NCBI GenBank assembly: GCA_019279435.1
Contig: JAAALK010000287.1
Span: 66,157,144-66,221,143, forward strand
From: Zizania palustris
Lineage: Eukaryota > Streptophyta > Magnoliopsida > Poales > Poaceae
DNA: 64,000 nucleotides
Direction: 5' to 3'
Shown here: positions 1-11,639 of the stretch, piece by piece
Layout of the letters: every line of letters starts with the position of its first letter
Position numbering within the stretch: position 1 is the first letter of the stretch
The notes under the pieces: model-generated
Told to the model about the DNA's origin: nothing
Seen by the model: the letters and a program-made list of their open reading frames with translations, nothing else
Database searches by the model: none
Program-made: the position numbers and the translations under genes

Positions 1-1455
1 CGGCAGCACTCTTCTAAGTTTTCTAGATTGTTATTCGGACTATCATCAGATCAGCCTGAAGGAAGAAAATCATAAGAAGATTGCATTCATCACCCCATTC
101 AGTGCCTACTACTACACGTTGATGTCCTTTGGTCTAAAGAATGCAGGAGCCACATACCAACAAGCCATTTAGTGTTGCTTGGCCGATCAAATTGGCAGCA
201 ATGTTGAGGCTTATGTTGATGACGTGGTTATCAAAACTAAGAAGCTCAAAGATTTCATCGTGTATCTCAAAGAGACGGTGAACAACCTCCGCAAGTTCCG
301 GCGGAAACTCAACCCAGAAAAATGTGTATTCGGAGTCCTGATTAGGAAATTGCTCAGATTCATCGTCAGTTGACGAGGCATTGAAGCAAACCTAGATAAG
401 ATCTCGTCAATATTGAATATGTCAAGGCCCAATGATGTAAAGCATGTTCAGCATTTGACAGGCTGCATGACATCCCTCTGACAGTTTATTTCACATTTGG
501 GGGAATGAGGAATGCCCTTCTTCAAGTTGCTGAAGAAAGAGGGCTTCGCCTGGACAAAAGAAGCCAATCAAGCCTTCTCTGACCTCAAGAAGTTCTTGAC
601 CTCTCCTCCGACTCTCATCGTGCTGACACTTGGAGAAGTACCTCTTCTCTACATCACCTCTACCACTCACGTGGTTAGCACCACCTTGGTCGTTAAATGA
701 CCTAAAAGATAACTCACCTATCCAGTTCAATGGCAGGTATATTTTGTATCAGAAGTACTGGGGTCTTCAAAAATTTGATATACCTAGGTGCAGAGGCTTC
801 TGTATGTTGTCCTGATCTTCATGTGAAAGCTCAAGCATTATTTTCAATCTCACACCGTGGAAGTGGTTACTGAGTTCCCTCTCGGTGACATCCTTCGAAA
901 TCGGGAGTGCGCCAACGGAATGATTTTGTAAGGGCTAAAAGCAAGAGTTTTTGATCCTCTAAACAATTATGGTGCTCACTATATAAAAGAATTACATGTT
1001 GTTCTCTAGGGCCTTCGCACCCAGCCTAGTAGGGCCACTAGTCAAACTCCCTATTCCTGGTTTATGGATAAGAGGTCATTCTTCTGATGGACATGTTGCA
1101 TGAAAGTCCTGAAGTTCTCTAGTATGAAGAAGGTGATACCGAACGGACTCGAGAAGAATACATTGACAGTATCGAGGAGGCCCGACTGGTTGCTTCAATT
1201 CACACTATTTGGTACTAGCAAGGCCTACGAAAGTATCACGATCAAAATGTACACCATCGTTATTTCCAGATCGGGGATTTGGTCCTCCGCTGAGTCCAGT
1301 CGGCGTATGGCTCCCACAAGATTTTAGCCTCATTGGAAGGGTCGTTCATCATCGCCGAAGTCACTTGCCCGGGATCATACTGCCTGATGTGTGAAGATGG
1401 ACAGAAGTTGGTGTACTCCTGGAATATCGAGCATCTCAAGCGTTTTTATCCTTAA
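1..1455 (+). pseudogene. Tat-lineage Ty3/gypsy pol remnant (element A)
   Basis: Translating the plus strand gives a decayed reverse transcriptase. The segment reading FGLKNAGATYQQAI is followed by a TAG stop and then by the catalytic YVDD at about 212-223. A Ty3-type RNase H connection follows (AFSDLKKFLTSPPTL, near 570-615). Between about 700 and 1090 only scraps are readable. From about 1100 the frame holds the C-terminal end of integrase and closes with SWNIEHLKRFYP and a TAA at 1453-1455, the usual end of this pol lineage. The integrase zinc finger and catalytic core are absent, so an internal deletion lies near 1090-1100. The window starts inside the element. Assignment to Tat rests on these terminal motifs and on the antisense ORFs downstream. 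Confidence 0.8.
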
Positions 1456-2269
1456 GAAAGATGTCTTTGATATTATTTAATAATAAAGATATTTTCTTTA
1501 TTGGATATTATTCTATCCTAGGCATGCATGCCTATGATGTCTCCACTCTAGCCAAACAGTCATGACCCGCTCTGACATGGCTATTGTTGGTTCGCCTGAC
1601 TACCACTGCTCTAGCTGAGTGGTCATGACCCGCTCTAACCCCGCTATTGCTAGCTTCCCGGAATATTTTCTACTCTGGTTGTGTGGTCATGACACGCTCT
1701 GACCCGGTGATTGCTAGTTTTTTTGGATTCCCTCAATGACTCACACTCTCCACGAGTGTTAGCATCATCTCTTGATTGTGCGTACCATAGACAGTTCCAA
1801 GTTGTGTGTATGCGGTTAAAATCATTGCGCTAAGTGAACCCGAGCTACGCTGAGCCGGTCGGGCACTCTCCCTAGGGCTTTCTAAGTTCATTTGGTGGGC
1901 TTGCTTTGCACTTGGGCAGTTGCTAGCGACCACTCTGACTATAGTATTCATGATCCGCTCTACCGTAGTCATTGTTAAAGTTGTTTGCCTGCTCGAGGGC
2001 TCTTATAAGCATTTTTCGTCTTCGTCCCGACTACTGCGGTTTACATTCGGCTACTCGTGATGCTGATGGTGCCAAATAGCGTGCATGCAGCCTAAGTTCC
2101 CTATGCTATACATACCTAGGCTATATCGAATAAAGTCATTGTTAAATACTGCTTACAGTCAAACAGACAATAAAACTTGGCAATGAAGGAATTTTTATTA
2201 CATTTCCATGAGATGTACATATACAAGAATTTCTTCTACAATAATTTTTTATCTACTTAGTAGGGTCAA
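1456..2269 (+). other. 3' spacer of Tat element A, no gene
   Basis: No convincing coding frame follows the pol stop. The stretch holds a roughly 62 bp degenerate tandem motif (TCATGACCCGCTCTGAC and variants near 1560, 1622, 1684 and once more near 1945). Around 2085-2155 is a segment that recurs in diverged form near 3850-3920. This is the usual non-coding spacer between pol and the antisense ORF of Tat elements. That role is inferred from position. Confidence 0.5.
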
Positions 2270-3203
2270 GACTCCTCGGATAGAGCTCCACCACATACAC
2301 ACGGTGCTAGAGCATTCTCGAGTCTGAGAAGCCCCGCAAGTCGGTGAAGCTGTGTGAAGAATGATTTTTAGCATATTTTTCAATACACGCTCCTGACTCG
2401 CCGCGCATTATGCGCATCTCCAATGATGCCACTGACCACCGATGAGACCTGGTTCATCGACGAGCGCTGCCTCACGGACTCCTTTAACGACTACGATGCC
2501 ATCAGCTCTAGGGTCGGGTCGATCTCTTCAATAAGAGTCGAGATCAACCACTACGGCAAAGAAGTACCTTCCATTGGGGCACTCCCCAAGGAAGGATGGT
2601 CTTCTTCGCTGACCCTCGTGTCACAGAGGTGCTGCGACACAGGTCTAAATGACGCTGCTGAACCGACAAGCCGCCGAATGACCTCGTTGGGCTCCCATTA
2701 GAGAGCGGTCAGATAAGCTAGAGAAGACAAAAGCTGAGCATTTTATCTGCTCAAGAGGGCTTCCTTCTCTGGATTATCCCACGGCACCACTCCGACCTAA
2801 CGAGGTTGAGGGTACCGTGGAGATGGTAGCATACTCTGAAACACCGATGTAAGGTAGCTGCATGGGCTCGCCATGCCTAGGAAACGGTCGGAGAACCGCC
2901 ATAAGGTCGCCGCATGGGCTAACAATCACATCGCCAAACACCATCGCTAATGATGCTACTCTCCTCTGAGTGTTTGCAATACGACTCTAGTTGGTTTGCG
3001 AAGACATTCTCTAGATGATCATACAAAAGAAGTTATCAAACACTTCAGCAACAAGCAGCATGAAAAAAAATACAAAATAATATATCAGATGGCACTCACT
3101 AGAAGTCTGAGGGCTCTTGATAGCCCACCGTGAAGCTTCGTACCAAGACATTAGAAGAAGTGCTTTACGCCTAGATGTTGGAGAAATCGGCGCCAAAGGC
3201 GCC
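2270..3203 (-). pseudogene. Putative antisense ORF remnant of element A
   Basis: The minus strand downstream of a TATAAATA box (3204-3211) starts a short ORF at 3196 and then runs as broken frames to about 2270. I recognise no domain. The reason for the call is architecture: Tat-lineage elements carry an antisense transcription unit between pol and the 3' LTR. Better-preserved examples lie at 4050-5227 and 47931-49018. The frames are too decayed to define exons, so the call is tentative. Confidence 0.35.
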
Positions 3204-3211
3204 TATTTATA
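3204..3211 (-). promoter_or_regulatory. TATA box for antisense unit of element A
   Basis: The plus strand reads TATTTATA, which is TATAAATA on the minus strand, inside a GC-rich context (GGCGCC follows on the minus strand). A minus ORF starts 8 bp downstream of it. Core-promoter identity is inferred from the match and the position. Confidence 0.45.
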
Positions 3212-3539
3212 GGCTGGAGTAGGGATATTGGAAACAAATCGCCAGTCTCCCATTAATGATGAAACTCCATAAATGGCGCACCAAGAATCGCTCCATCAGG
3301 CTCTATATAGCGCCGGTCAATATCCACTTCCATGCATGCGCGGTCAACACGACTTTTCGAGTCGCCTAAAAAGGTGGCATGGATGATACGACGTCTGGCG
3401 CGGCTGACATTTCGGCTCCATCGAAGACTTCGTTAGGATTTACTCCACCAGACTTCACTCACCGAAATTTATGGGAATTGATATCCCCAAAGCCGGCTAT
3501 ACCCATCTAAGTCTTTAATTCTCGCAAGAATTTGATACA

Positions 3540-4020
3540 TCATTCAAATTCAATTTTCACAAGCCCTTAAGCGTTTCTTTTGGATCGGTTGCGGTCTTCC
3601 CACTCTATATCTATGATCCTCTCTAGCTGAGCCATGGGAGACCCTCTGTTCCCCTTTTTCCAAACGCTTAAACAATTGTCTTTTCTGCTCTTAAGTTATT
3701 TTTAGATTATGACAATTGTTCACTCTATATCCACAATTCGCTCTAGTTGAGTCGATTCGATCGATTTCCGATTGCTTAAGAGTCATCTTCTTTTTCTGAC
3801 TGGTTTTTTTGTGTGACCGTATGAATTATACGTGACCCCAACGGCTCAAAAAAGAGTGCACGCGGTCTAAGTTTCCCTACGCTGAAAAGCCTAAGCTATA
3901 TCATATGAATAAAAGGTCACAAACTAGTCGAACTCCATGCAAAAAATACAAAGTGATAAAAGGCAGCAATACATTTATCATGTTCATGTCTTGCAAATAT
4001 ATCACACATATTTTTTGTTC
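3540..4020 (+). repeat. Second, diverged copy of the Tat 3' spacer
   Basis: A segment around 3845-3920 (GCACGCGGTCTAAGTTTCCC, then CCTAAGCTATATC and GAATAAA) parallels 2085-2155 (GCATGCAGCCTAAGTTCCC, then CCTAGGCTATATC and GAATAAA). Each copy is preceded by a region with repeated CACTCTA/CGCTCTAG words and followed by antisense-ORF-type DNA. Two related Tat 3' regions therefore stand in tandem here. The 3212-3540 stretch between them has no recognisable gene. Confidence 0.55.
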
Positions 4021-4049
4021 ACTCAGTAGATGCAGGAGGATAAATCTTG

Positions 4050-5227
4050 ATGTCTGAGATCAAGGCTTTGGTAGTCTGCTCAACCTCATCGTGGATGTGT
4101 CCGACATCGGACTCATTGATATGCATCGGCCACCCTGCTTAGATATAATCCAGTTGAGCGGTCGGATACAACGCCTGAATGATCCCGAGTGCATGAACGA
4201 CCGCTGTCCTCGTGAAGTCTAGAATAGTCTACCTCAACTGCTCTTCAACACCCTCGAGTTGAGCTAGCGACTCCTCCACTGACCACTTAGAGGTCGCAGG
4301 CTCATCGTCAATCATCCGGACCAGCTTCTCGGCACTCGTCTGATAAACATACAGATGCCTCTGAGTGTTGGCCAGACACTATTGCAAGTCAGCAACTTGA
4401 GCCCCCACACGACGATGAAGCTCTACAAAGAAAAGAAAGTTTTTAGAGCATATATTGCAGAATTCGCCAGAAAGGAAGAAGCTTTTGAAAGAAGTTCATA
4501 CTTTTGTACTCACCGATCCATTTCTGAGTGGAATCCTCTAACTCAGTGAGATGATTCTTCATCTTCTCCAACTCGTCCAAAGTCGCATTCCATTTGGCTA
4601 TGGCCTCATCGGCTGACGGGTGCACCTGAGTAGCGACCATCTCAAAAAACTGACAGTTCTACAAAATACAAAGGCAATCTATGCTCAGTACATCGCCGAC
4701 AAAATACTAAACAAGCATAAAATTTACCAAGGGATTGGAGTTTGAGCTGCTCACGAAGAACATTGTTCTCCTTCTCCAACAACCTCGGCTCGCCATCCAT
4801 CTGGCTCAGCTCACCGTTCTTGAGATCCAGTTGATCTCCTAGATGGTCGGCCAAGTCCTATGCAATTGCTTGAGTCAACTCATGCGATGAGGTACACGCA
4901 CATTTTGCAGGAAAACTCACTAGGATTCTCCGGCTACAACGCCGGAATGCATCCAAGCACTCTGCCACGTTCCCTGACCACCGTCGATCTAAAGGACCCG
5001 TAGAGGATCGTGTTGTACTCCTGACCGCAACAGTGGGAGCAGATCGCTCCTTCCCTATCACAGCAACCTTCTCTACGACCACTCCGGTGGCCGACGGCAG
5101 ACCTCTCCCAACCACGACAGTGGGAGCGAATGGCTCCTTACCTGTCATGACAACCTCCTCCTCAGCCACTTCGGTGGTCAGCGATAGACCTCTCCCGAAC
5201 TCCTCCATGACCACTCTAGTGGCCGGC
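4050..5227 (-). pseudogene. Tat antisense ORF (plant 'transposase_28'-like, broken)
   Basis: Minus-strand frames at 4858-5214, 4642-4854 and 4443-4640, with continuing frames to about 4050, read as one interrupted protein. It has a Val/Glu/Ala-rich N-terminal part with two tandem 29-residue repeats, a Leu/Glu/Lys-rich coiled-coil middle (for example DGEPRLLEKENNVLREQL) and an acidic C-terminal region. This order fits the antisense ORF product of grass Tat elements annotated as 'putative gypsy type transposon'; its function is unknown. The 5' end of the gene is cut off at 5227 by the LTR of element B. Gaps between frames may be introns or damage. Confidence 0.6.
5022..5195 (-). repeat. 87 bp in-frame tandem duplication
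   Basis: Two units of 87 bp (anchor word CAGTGGGAGC at 5031 and 5118) encode two 29-residue repeats on the minus strand, each with a GRGL start and an APTV end. The period is a multiple of three, so the repeat kept the frame. Confidence 0.7.
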
Positions 5228-6237
5228 TGTTGATGCTAAAATTGTATGATAAAGTGCCAAACGTCACTAACGTCGATCCGGCGATCCAAAAGCATGTAGA
5301 CGCTCGAAGTAATCCTCCAAACATCACACGATGCTAGCGCCGCATTCCGATGACCTTTGACCATGACAAGGGGAGCTAGGTTTGGAGTCACCAGGCAATT
5401 GGATCACCGCCATGAAGGAGTAATCCAATCGGCCAAGTGTGAAAAGGGCGGTTAGACCGGCCAAGGTGAGCCGGTCAAACCAACAACAGACCGGCAGTTA
5501 GACTAACAACAAACTGGTGGTCAAACCGACACGTGTCGGCATGGCCTGATCGAATTGAGTAATTACCGTGACGGTTGTTGCAGGCACAACCTGGTCAGAC
5601 TAGCATGTCACCGCCGGTCAGACCGACAATTAGGGAAGGAAAAAGCCCGACTTGCTAATGCTTGCTATCGATGATGTGGTCGATGCAGGAGTCCTTGATG
5701 ATGATGGTAGACGCCTTGGCTCCTGCAAACCGCCAAAGATCAGAAGCAATTCGGCCTAGAGTCCGAATTACTGATAAAAAACCGTTACGGCAGTTAAACG
5801 GGCGATTCACGAGCGAATCAATAAGGATTACCGTGATTACGATGAGATGGACGGAATGTTTATAGTGCAAACCCACAAAGATTTATGTGCTATGGCTAAA
5901 CCTAGGGAAAAAGGTAGTAGATTGAAGAAAAGAATGATTCTACGGGGTAGTATATTAGATTGAATTAGATTTTTTATTGTCCCCTTGAATCAGCCTTGCC
6001 CCTATATTTACAGGGGTGGTCTTTTCATTCCTGGCTTAATTCCCACCCGAAACTAACCCAATTAGCTCGGACTCAGACTGGGCCTGTCTGACCGGACCCA
6101 CATGGCCGGTTTGACCGGGCATGGTTCGGTCAGACCGACACAACAATGTTGGTCAGACCGGCCTATGCTAGGAATTGCATATTTTCAGTCAAACTTATAC
6201 CAATTTTGACCATTAATGCCATTTTTTGCTATCAACG
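5228..6237 (-). repeat. 3' LTR of old Tat element B
   Basis: The block starts TGTTGATG and ends TATCAACG. The last base is A in the two relatives at 15685-17025 and 31802-33354, whose ends it otherwise matches (ATTTTTTGCTATCAAC). To its right a polypurine tract (minus strand AAAAGGCAGGGGCATG) and integrase follow, which fixes the orientation as minus. The U3 TATA equivalent has decayed to TGTAAATA near 6003-6010. The LTR is full of GGTCAGACC/CCGGTC words. It is shorter (1010 bp) than its relatives (1341 and 1553 bp). It interrupts the antisense ORF of element A. Confidence 0.8.
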
Positions 6238-6649
6238 CATGCCCCTGCCTTTTGGCAAACTAGTGAGCCAAAAGCACTACAGACTAAGGGCGATACTTTG
6301 CGCTTTTAGTGCCTAAAGGTAAAATCGTCTTCCAAACTAAGTCACCAATCTGAAATGATTTTGCTCTCACTTTCTTGTTGTAGGCTCTAGCTACTCTTCG
6401 CTTATCTCTCTCTATTACCTCTAGAGCTCTGAATATCTTATCAATCACTTCTTCCAAATTGTCTTTTAAGAGAACTTCATAATCACCGATCGATAAGCCA
6501 TATTGCTAAAGTAACCTCAAAGAACCAAGATTCACCTCTACGGGTAAAACAACTTATTTTCCATACACCAACTCATATGGACTTACCTTTGTAGCACCGT
6601 GCTTCGCTATCCTTCATGCCCATAATGCCTCAGAAAACACTTCATGACA
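6238..6649 (-). pseudogene. Integrase C-terminal fragment of Tat element B
   Basis: The minus strand matches the integrase tail seen at 17114-17620 and 20917-21399 (the region encoding GATKVSPYELVYGQ and KVKPKSFQ). The last ~190 bp of the gene have been lost at about 6290. The fragment stops abruptly at 6649, where the CACTA element begins. The next homologous integrase DNA is at 40478, leaving about 60 bp of integrase unaccounted for. The polypurine tract lies at 6238-6253. Confidence 0.75.
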
Positions 6650-6900
6650 CACTACTACAAATCGCAACTGTAGTGGCATTGGGCGATTTCACTGTAGTGG
6701 CGGGCTATTAGAGGCCCACCACTATAGTGGCACTAGCCACTACCGCGCCAACGCCCGCCACTACTAGTGGCGGTCGGTGCTGGTGCTAGCACCGACCGCC
6801 ACTACTACAGCCACTAGTAGTGGCGGGCTAGAAAACGACCCGCCACTGCTATGTTATCCGCCACTAATGTGATGATGACATCACAGGTGACCGCCACTAC
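6650..6900. repeat. CACTA 5' terminal and subterminal repeats
   Basis: The word GTAGTGGCGG and its complement CCGCCACTAC occur many times in both orientations, with palindromic cores such as CCGCCACTACTAGTGGCGG near 6758. In characterised CACTA elements such subterminal arrays bind the TnpA protein; that role is inferred here. The plant-typical TIR lies at the left edge. Confidence 0.75.
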
Positions 6901-6909
6901 TATTTTGGC

Positions 6910-6917
6910 TATAAATA
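6910..6917 (+). promoter_or_regulatory. TATA box of the TNP2 transposase gene
   Basis: TATAAATA follows the subterminal repeats directly and precedes the transposase by about 590 bp, which would be leader and probably an AT-rich intron (7100-7500). It is in the same place as in other CACTA elements. Confidence 0.55.
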
Positions 6918-7504
6918 CACACCTTCTTCCTCCCCAAGCTAGAGGCTACAAGAGTTCGCGATTTGGTCCGTACAATGATGACAAAAATCTAGAAAGTGGA
7001 GGGGAGGTATTGTTTTCGTTTCTTTTTAAGGATTTTGTTCTAGGAGGTAAATCCATGTCAGATATCACATTTATTTTGTCTTTAATTAAGTATATAATGA
7101 GTTATTAGCATTTTACTAATCTAGGGTTTATGAATAGAAATTTTCAAATATTCTTCCATTTACAGTGTTTCTTTCTCCCAAATAAACAAATATGACCCTC
7201 CTCACAATTATTCATCACTTGTATATATTTTTACCTCGTTTAATCTATTTTTTAATTTTATTTATTATTATAGATCTAGATTTATGTTGTTTGGAGAGAG
7301 AAACCAATGTAGTTAATTTATTTAATAAATTTTTCATTTAGTTAATACTATTACTCCTTTATAATTAACAAGGTTTACATAGTTTCAATTAAAGCATTTT
7401 TAATTAATGTTGTTATGAGAGAGAAATCAATATCTTTTTAATTTGTAAATTACTAAAATTAACAATAATGAATTTATTAATATTTTTTAAATAATATGTT
7501 TTAG

Positions 7505-10500
7505 ATGGAGCACACGTCCTAGATGTACTCGTCCAACGATGGAGATGTGGTGGTATATTTTAACCGAGTAACTAAATTTACTCAAGCTGCCACACAATAT
7601 GCTTCCCGTTAGAGTGAAGCGGCAACATATTGTCCTTGTAAATTTTGTAAGAACGAAGCGATGTATCCGTGTTCAGATCGTGAAACCATACGATTTCACT
7701 TGTTGAAAAATGGCTTCGTGAAGAACTACTATATATGGATGAAACACGGTGAGATGGGTGAAAACCCTCCTGATGATTCTGATGTGCTGCAAGATGCTCA
7801 TCAACATAGAACAGGTTGTGATCATACATCCGACATAACACATGATGTTGATCAACATGATGATAATGACGCCTTGGATGTGGAGGAACTGATGCGAAAT
7901 GTTGCACCTGAGGTGTTGTTGCAGAGAACTACAACGAAAGGCTATGATAACTTTGAAGCACTTGACAAAGCATTGAAAAACCTTCTTTGCGAGGAACGTC
8001 ACAGTTGTGATAAGCATTATATCGTGTTGTACACAACTCTTGAGCTTATGAAACTGAATGCCAGCAATGGATGGTCCGACACTAGTTTTTTAGATCTTTT
8101 GCAGCTCCTAAAAAAGGTTTTGCCGAAACCCAATGGTCTTCCATATGATACGTACCAAGCAAAGAAGATGATTTGTCCATTGACTTTGGGCATTCAGAAG
8201 ATTCATGCATGCCCGAACCATTGTATCCTATATCGAAAAAAGTATGAATTGTTAAGAGAGTTGTCTGCAGTGCAACGCAAGTCGATACAAACATGCAAAT
8301 GACTATGTGGAGGACAATAATGACCACTGGAAGAAGAATAAGAGGTTACATAAGAGAAAGAGGAATGTTATTGCAGACTAGCATGGATATAAGATGGAGA
8401 GGAAAGTTCCAGTCTTAGTAATGTGGTAACTACCAGTGATTGATCACTTGAAATGTATGTTCTCTAATCTCAGAGATGTTGAACTATTAATCTGGCATTT
8501 CGCTGGGCGAAAGAAGGACAAAAAACTTTGGCACCCTGCACTTCTCGTCTCAGAGATGTAGTGGAAATCATTTGACCTGGCACATCTAGACTTCTCGAAG
8601 GATCCCAGAAATATCAGGATATGACTTAGCATGGATGGAATGAATCCCTTCAATGAGATGAGGAACCCACAAAGTATATAGCTGGTCTTTCTGTGCTTGT
8701 TCAACATTCCATCATGATTGTGCCATAAAAGAAAGTACCTTATACTCACTACTCTAATTTCTGATCCAAAATAACCTGGCAATGACATTTGATGGAGGAT
8801 ATGAAATGTCTATGGGAACATGGTGTCCGTGTGTGGGATGCGCACAAGAAAGAGCACTTCAATCTAATAGCCATGATCTTTTGCACCATAGCTGACAACC
8901 CGGGGTGTATATCCCTAACAGTATAGGTTAAAGGAAAGACATCATGTGTAGTGTGTGTGGACCAGACAGAATCTGTGCATCTTCCATCATTCATTAAGAC
9001 GATATATATGCGACACCACAAATTTTTACCAAGAAACCACAAATATCAAAGAAATAGGAACCATTTCGACGGTACAATCAAGCTTGGGTAGTCGCCACGA
9101 CATCGAGATGGAAAATTTCTATTCGAAATGGTGAAAAATATCAAAGTTGTTTTCAGAAAGAAGAGGAAGAAAACTGAAAAAATTTCAAAGGACGCTCCAT
9201 TTAAAAAGCAGTCAATCTTATTTAGGTACTTGCCCTATTGGAAGGAGTTGGAGATTGGTCATGCTATTGATACAATGCACGTTGAGAAGAATGTCTTCGA
9301 AATCACCATCGATATTTTGTTAGACATACCAAGCAAATCAAAAGATGGACTCAAACTACGAAGGGACCTTCAAACTCTCAGAATTAGACCCGAGCTTGCT
9401 AATAGAAAATTTTTACTTCCGGCTGCTAGCTATAACCTCACAATTGATGAGAAAATATCAATCTACAGGTGTCTACATGGAATCAGAGTTCCAATAGGAT
9501 TCTCAACAAACATAAAGAATATTGTCTCCATAGCAGATCTGAGGATGAGCGGCTACAATACTCATGATTGTCATGTTATGCTTGGGCTATTCCTCGCCAT
9601 CGCAGTAAGAGGAATCAAACATTCATTTCTGAAGATGGTGATCACATGCATGTTTCACTTCTTCAATGTCATATCAAAGAAGGTGATCGACCCTGAAGAG
9701 TTAAATAAATTACATAAACAAATGAGGGAGACTATGTGTCAGCTTGAGATGTGCTTTCCTCCTTCATACTTTGATATTATGGAGCACTATATGATACATA
9801 TAGCAGACCAGATCTTTGTTCTTGGTCCAACATACTTATACAATATGTATGCGTACGAGCGTCTCATGGTTATCTTCAAGGGTTACGTACGAAATCGTGC
9901 TTATCCAGAGGGTTCCATGATAGAGGGCTACACGACTGAGGAAGTCATTGAGTGCTACGCAGATTACATAATAGATGGAAAACCAATAGGTGTTCCCGTC
10001 TCCCAGCACCATGGAAGACTCACCGGTAAAGGAACTAAAGGCATGAAAATCATACGAGACAATAGCTACCAAACAGTAAGAGAATCCCATTACACTATCA
10101 TGCATCAGTTGGCGATTATGAGACCATATATTGAATAATACCTGCAAGAGCTTCATGAAAAGAATGAAGATCGCGATGAACAATGGATTATGAAAGAGCA
10201 CAAAATTCATTTAACATCATGATTGAGGGATCTAAACCTTTTGATTAGAGAAACTGATGAAGAGATGATGATAAATAAATTGTCTTACAATCCATTGAGC
10301 ATGGTTAAAACATGGCAAGCGTATGGCATCAATGGTTTCACATTCTATACAAAAGCAAAGGATCAAAAGAGTCAGCGCCAAAATAGTGGTGTTAGAGCAG
10401 ATGCAGAAGACAACACTGGACAAAAGAATGCTTACTATGGATACATCGAAGAAATATGGGAACTTAACTACGAGAACTCTATAGAAATCCCTGTATTTAA

Positions 10501-10855
10501 GTGCGAGTGGGTCAGACATCCAAAAGGTGTGGAGGTGGATGATTACGGGTTTACGATAGTTGACCTTAATAAGGTGGGTTATAAAGATGACCCTTGGATA
10601 CTCGCACAATCCGTGGCACAAGTATTTTACATATTTGATCCTAAAGAAGAGAAGAAATGCATCGTTGCTCTAGGAAAACAAAGAATTATTGGAGTTGATG
10701 AGGTAGAGGACGAAGAAGAATACAATCAGTTTGACGAGGTGTCGTTCTTCGTTGACATAGCAAGGATCAATGTGGTTGAAGCAAAACTATCATTTGGTAG
10801 TATGATTCCTTATCTACATACCGATGGCGATAGAAAATTAGTGAAAGGATAGATC
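7505..10855 (+). pseudogene. TNP2-like CACTA transposase, broken
   Basis: Frames at 7661-8302, 9128-10138 and 10223-10852 lie in one register and together follow the family order. The N-terminal part has a CPCKFCKN-type zinc motif (about 7630) and a HGE block. The middle is the transposase core, where DGMNPF and PGNDI are readable around 8630-8790 between several stops. A DUF4218-type region follows (IDTMHVEKNVFE near 9267; YAYERLMVIFKGYVRNR near 9850). The end is a DUF4216-type domain (YYGYIEEIWELNYENS at 10432; DDPWILAQSVAQVFY near 10585). The core between 8302 and 9128 has many stops, so no active protein can be made. A TAATAA (10135-10140) and a TGA (about 10219) separate the last two frames. 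Confidence 0.85.
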
Positions 10856-11198
10856 ATTTATATTTAGCTTAAGAGATTGTGCGTATTTGTAAAATCAATT
10901 ATGTCATTTGGTAGTGTCATTTATGTTTAAGATATTGGTAATATATGTTTTTATTTATGTCATTAATGTGTATAGCACTAACATGCCACCAGTGTTTTTT
11001 TGTTTAAGATATTGGTAATATATGTTATTATTTCATTATTGGTAATATATATGTCTAATCTAATAAAAAAATCCTTAAGAAAAATAATAATAATAATAAT
11101 CAAGTTGAAAATATACATTGACACCTTTTATTTACTTATTGGTAATATATGATTTTACTAAATAAAAATACTCCCCAGAGTTAGGAGTGGTGAGCAAG

Positions 11199-11375
11199 TT
11201 GACGTCACTTGCCCGCCACTACTATTTCTCTTAGTAGTGGTGGTCGGGTGAAGTCATACGGCCTGCCACTGCTAAGTCGAATGCAGTGTGGGTGGCTTAG
11301 CAGTGGCGGTCCGGGTGATGTCACCGACCGCCACTACTAAGAGAAATAGCAGTGGCGGGCAAGATGACGTCACCT
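11199..11375. repeat. Long inverted repeat upstream of the second CACTA gene
   Basis: An arm of about 78 bp (11199-11276) and its reverse complement (11296-11375) flank a 19 bp spacer. The arms match at most positions by eye, including an uninterrupted TATTTCTCTTAGTAGTGG/complement core. The arms are built from the same CCGCCACTAC/GTAGTGGCGG words as the 5' end of the element. The transcript of this DNA would fold into a long hairpin. The preceding 10856-11190 is AT-rich with no gene. Confidence 0.8.
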
Positions 11376-11397
11376 TGCCCACCACTGCAAATCCACC

Positions 11398-11404
11398 TAT
11401 ATAA
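11398..11404 (+). promoter_or_regulatory. TATA box of the TnpA-like gene
   Basis: TATATAA lies about 23 bp after the inverted repeat. A GC-rich leader (11440-11630) and a GT-containing AT-rich stretch follow, as expected of a leader exon and intron. The promoter role is inferred. Confidence 0.5.
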
Positions 11405-11639
11405 GTTTTTCGTTCTCGCCCGGACGAAAACCTAATTTCAATTGGAAATTAAACACTCGCGCCGCCAAACTCCGCCCTTCGCCACCGTCCCAAAGCACGT
11501 CGTCGCCGCCCTCTGCCCATCGTCGTTGTCCCCAGAGTCTGTCGCCGCCCCTAGAGCACGCGTCCACCGTCTCGGAGCCCATCGCCGTCACTAAGACCGC
11601 CGCCGCCACAGGAGCTCGTCGCCGCCACTGGTATATCTC

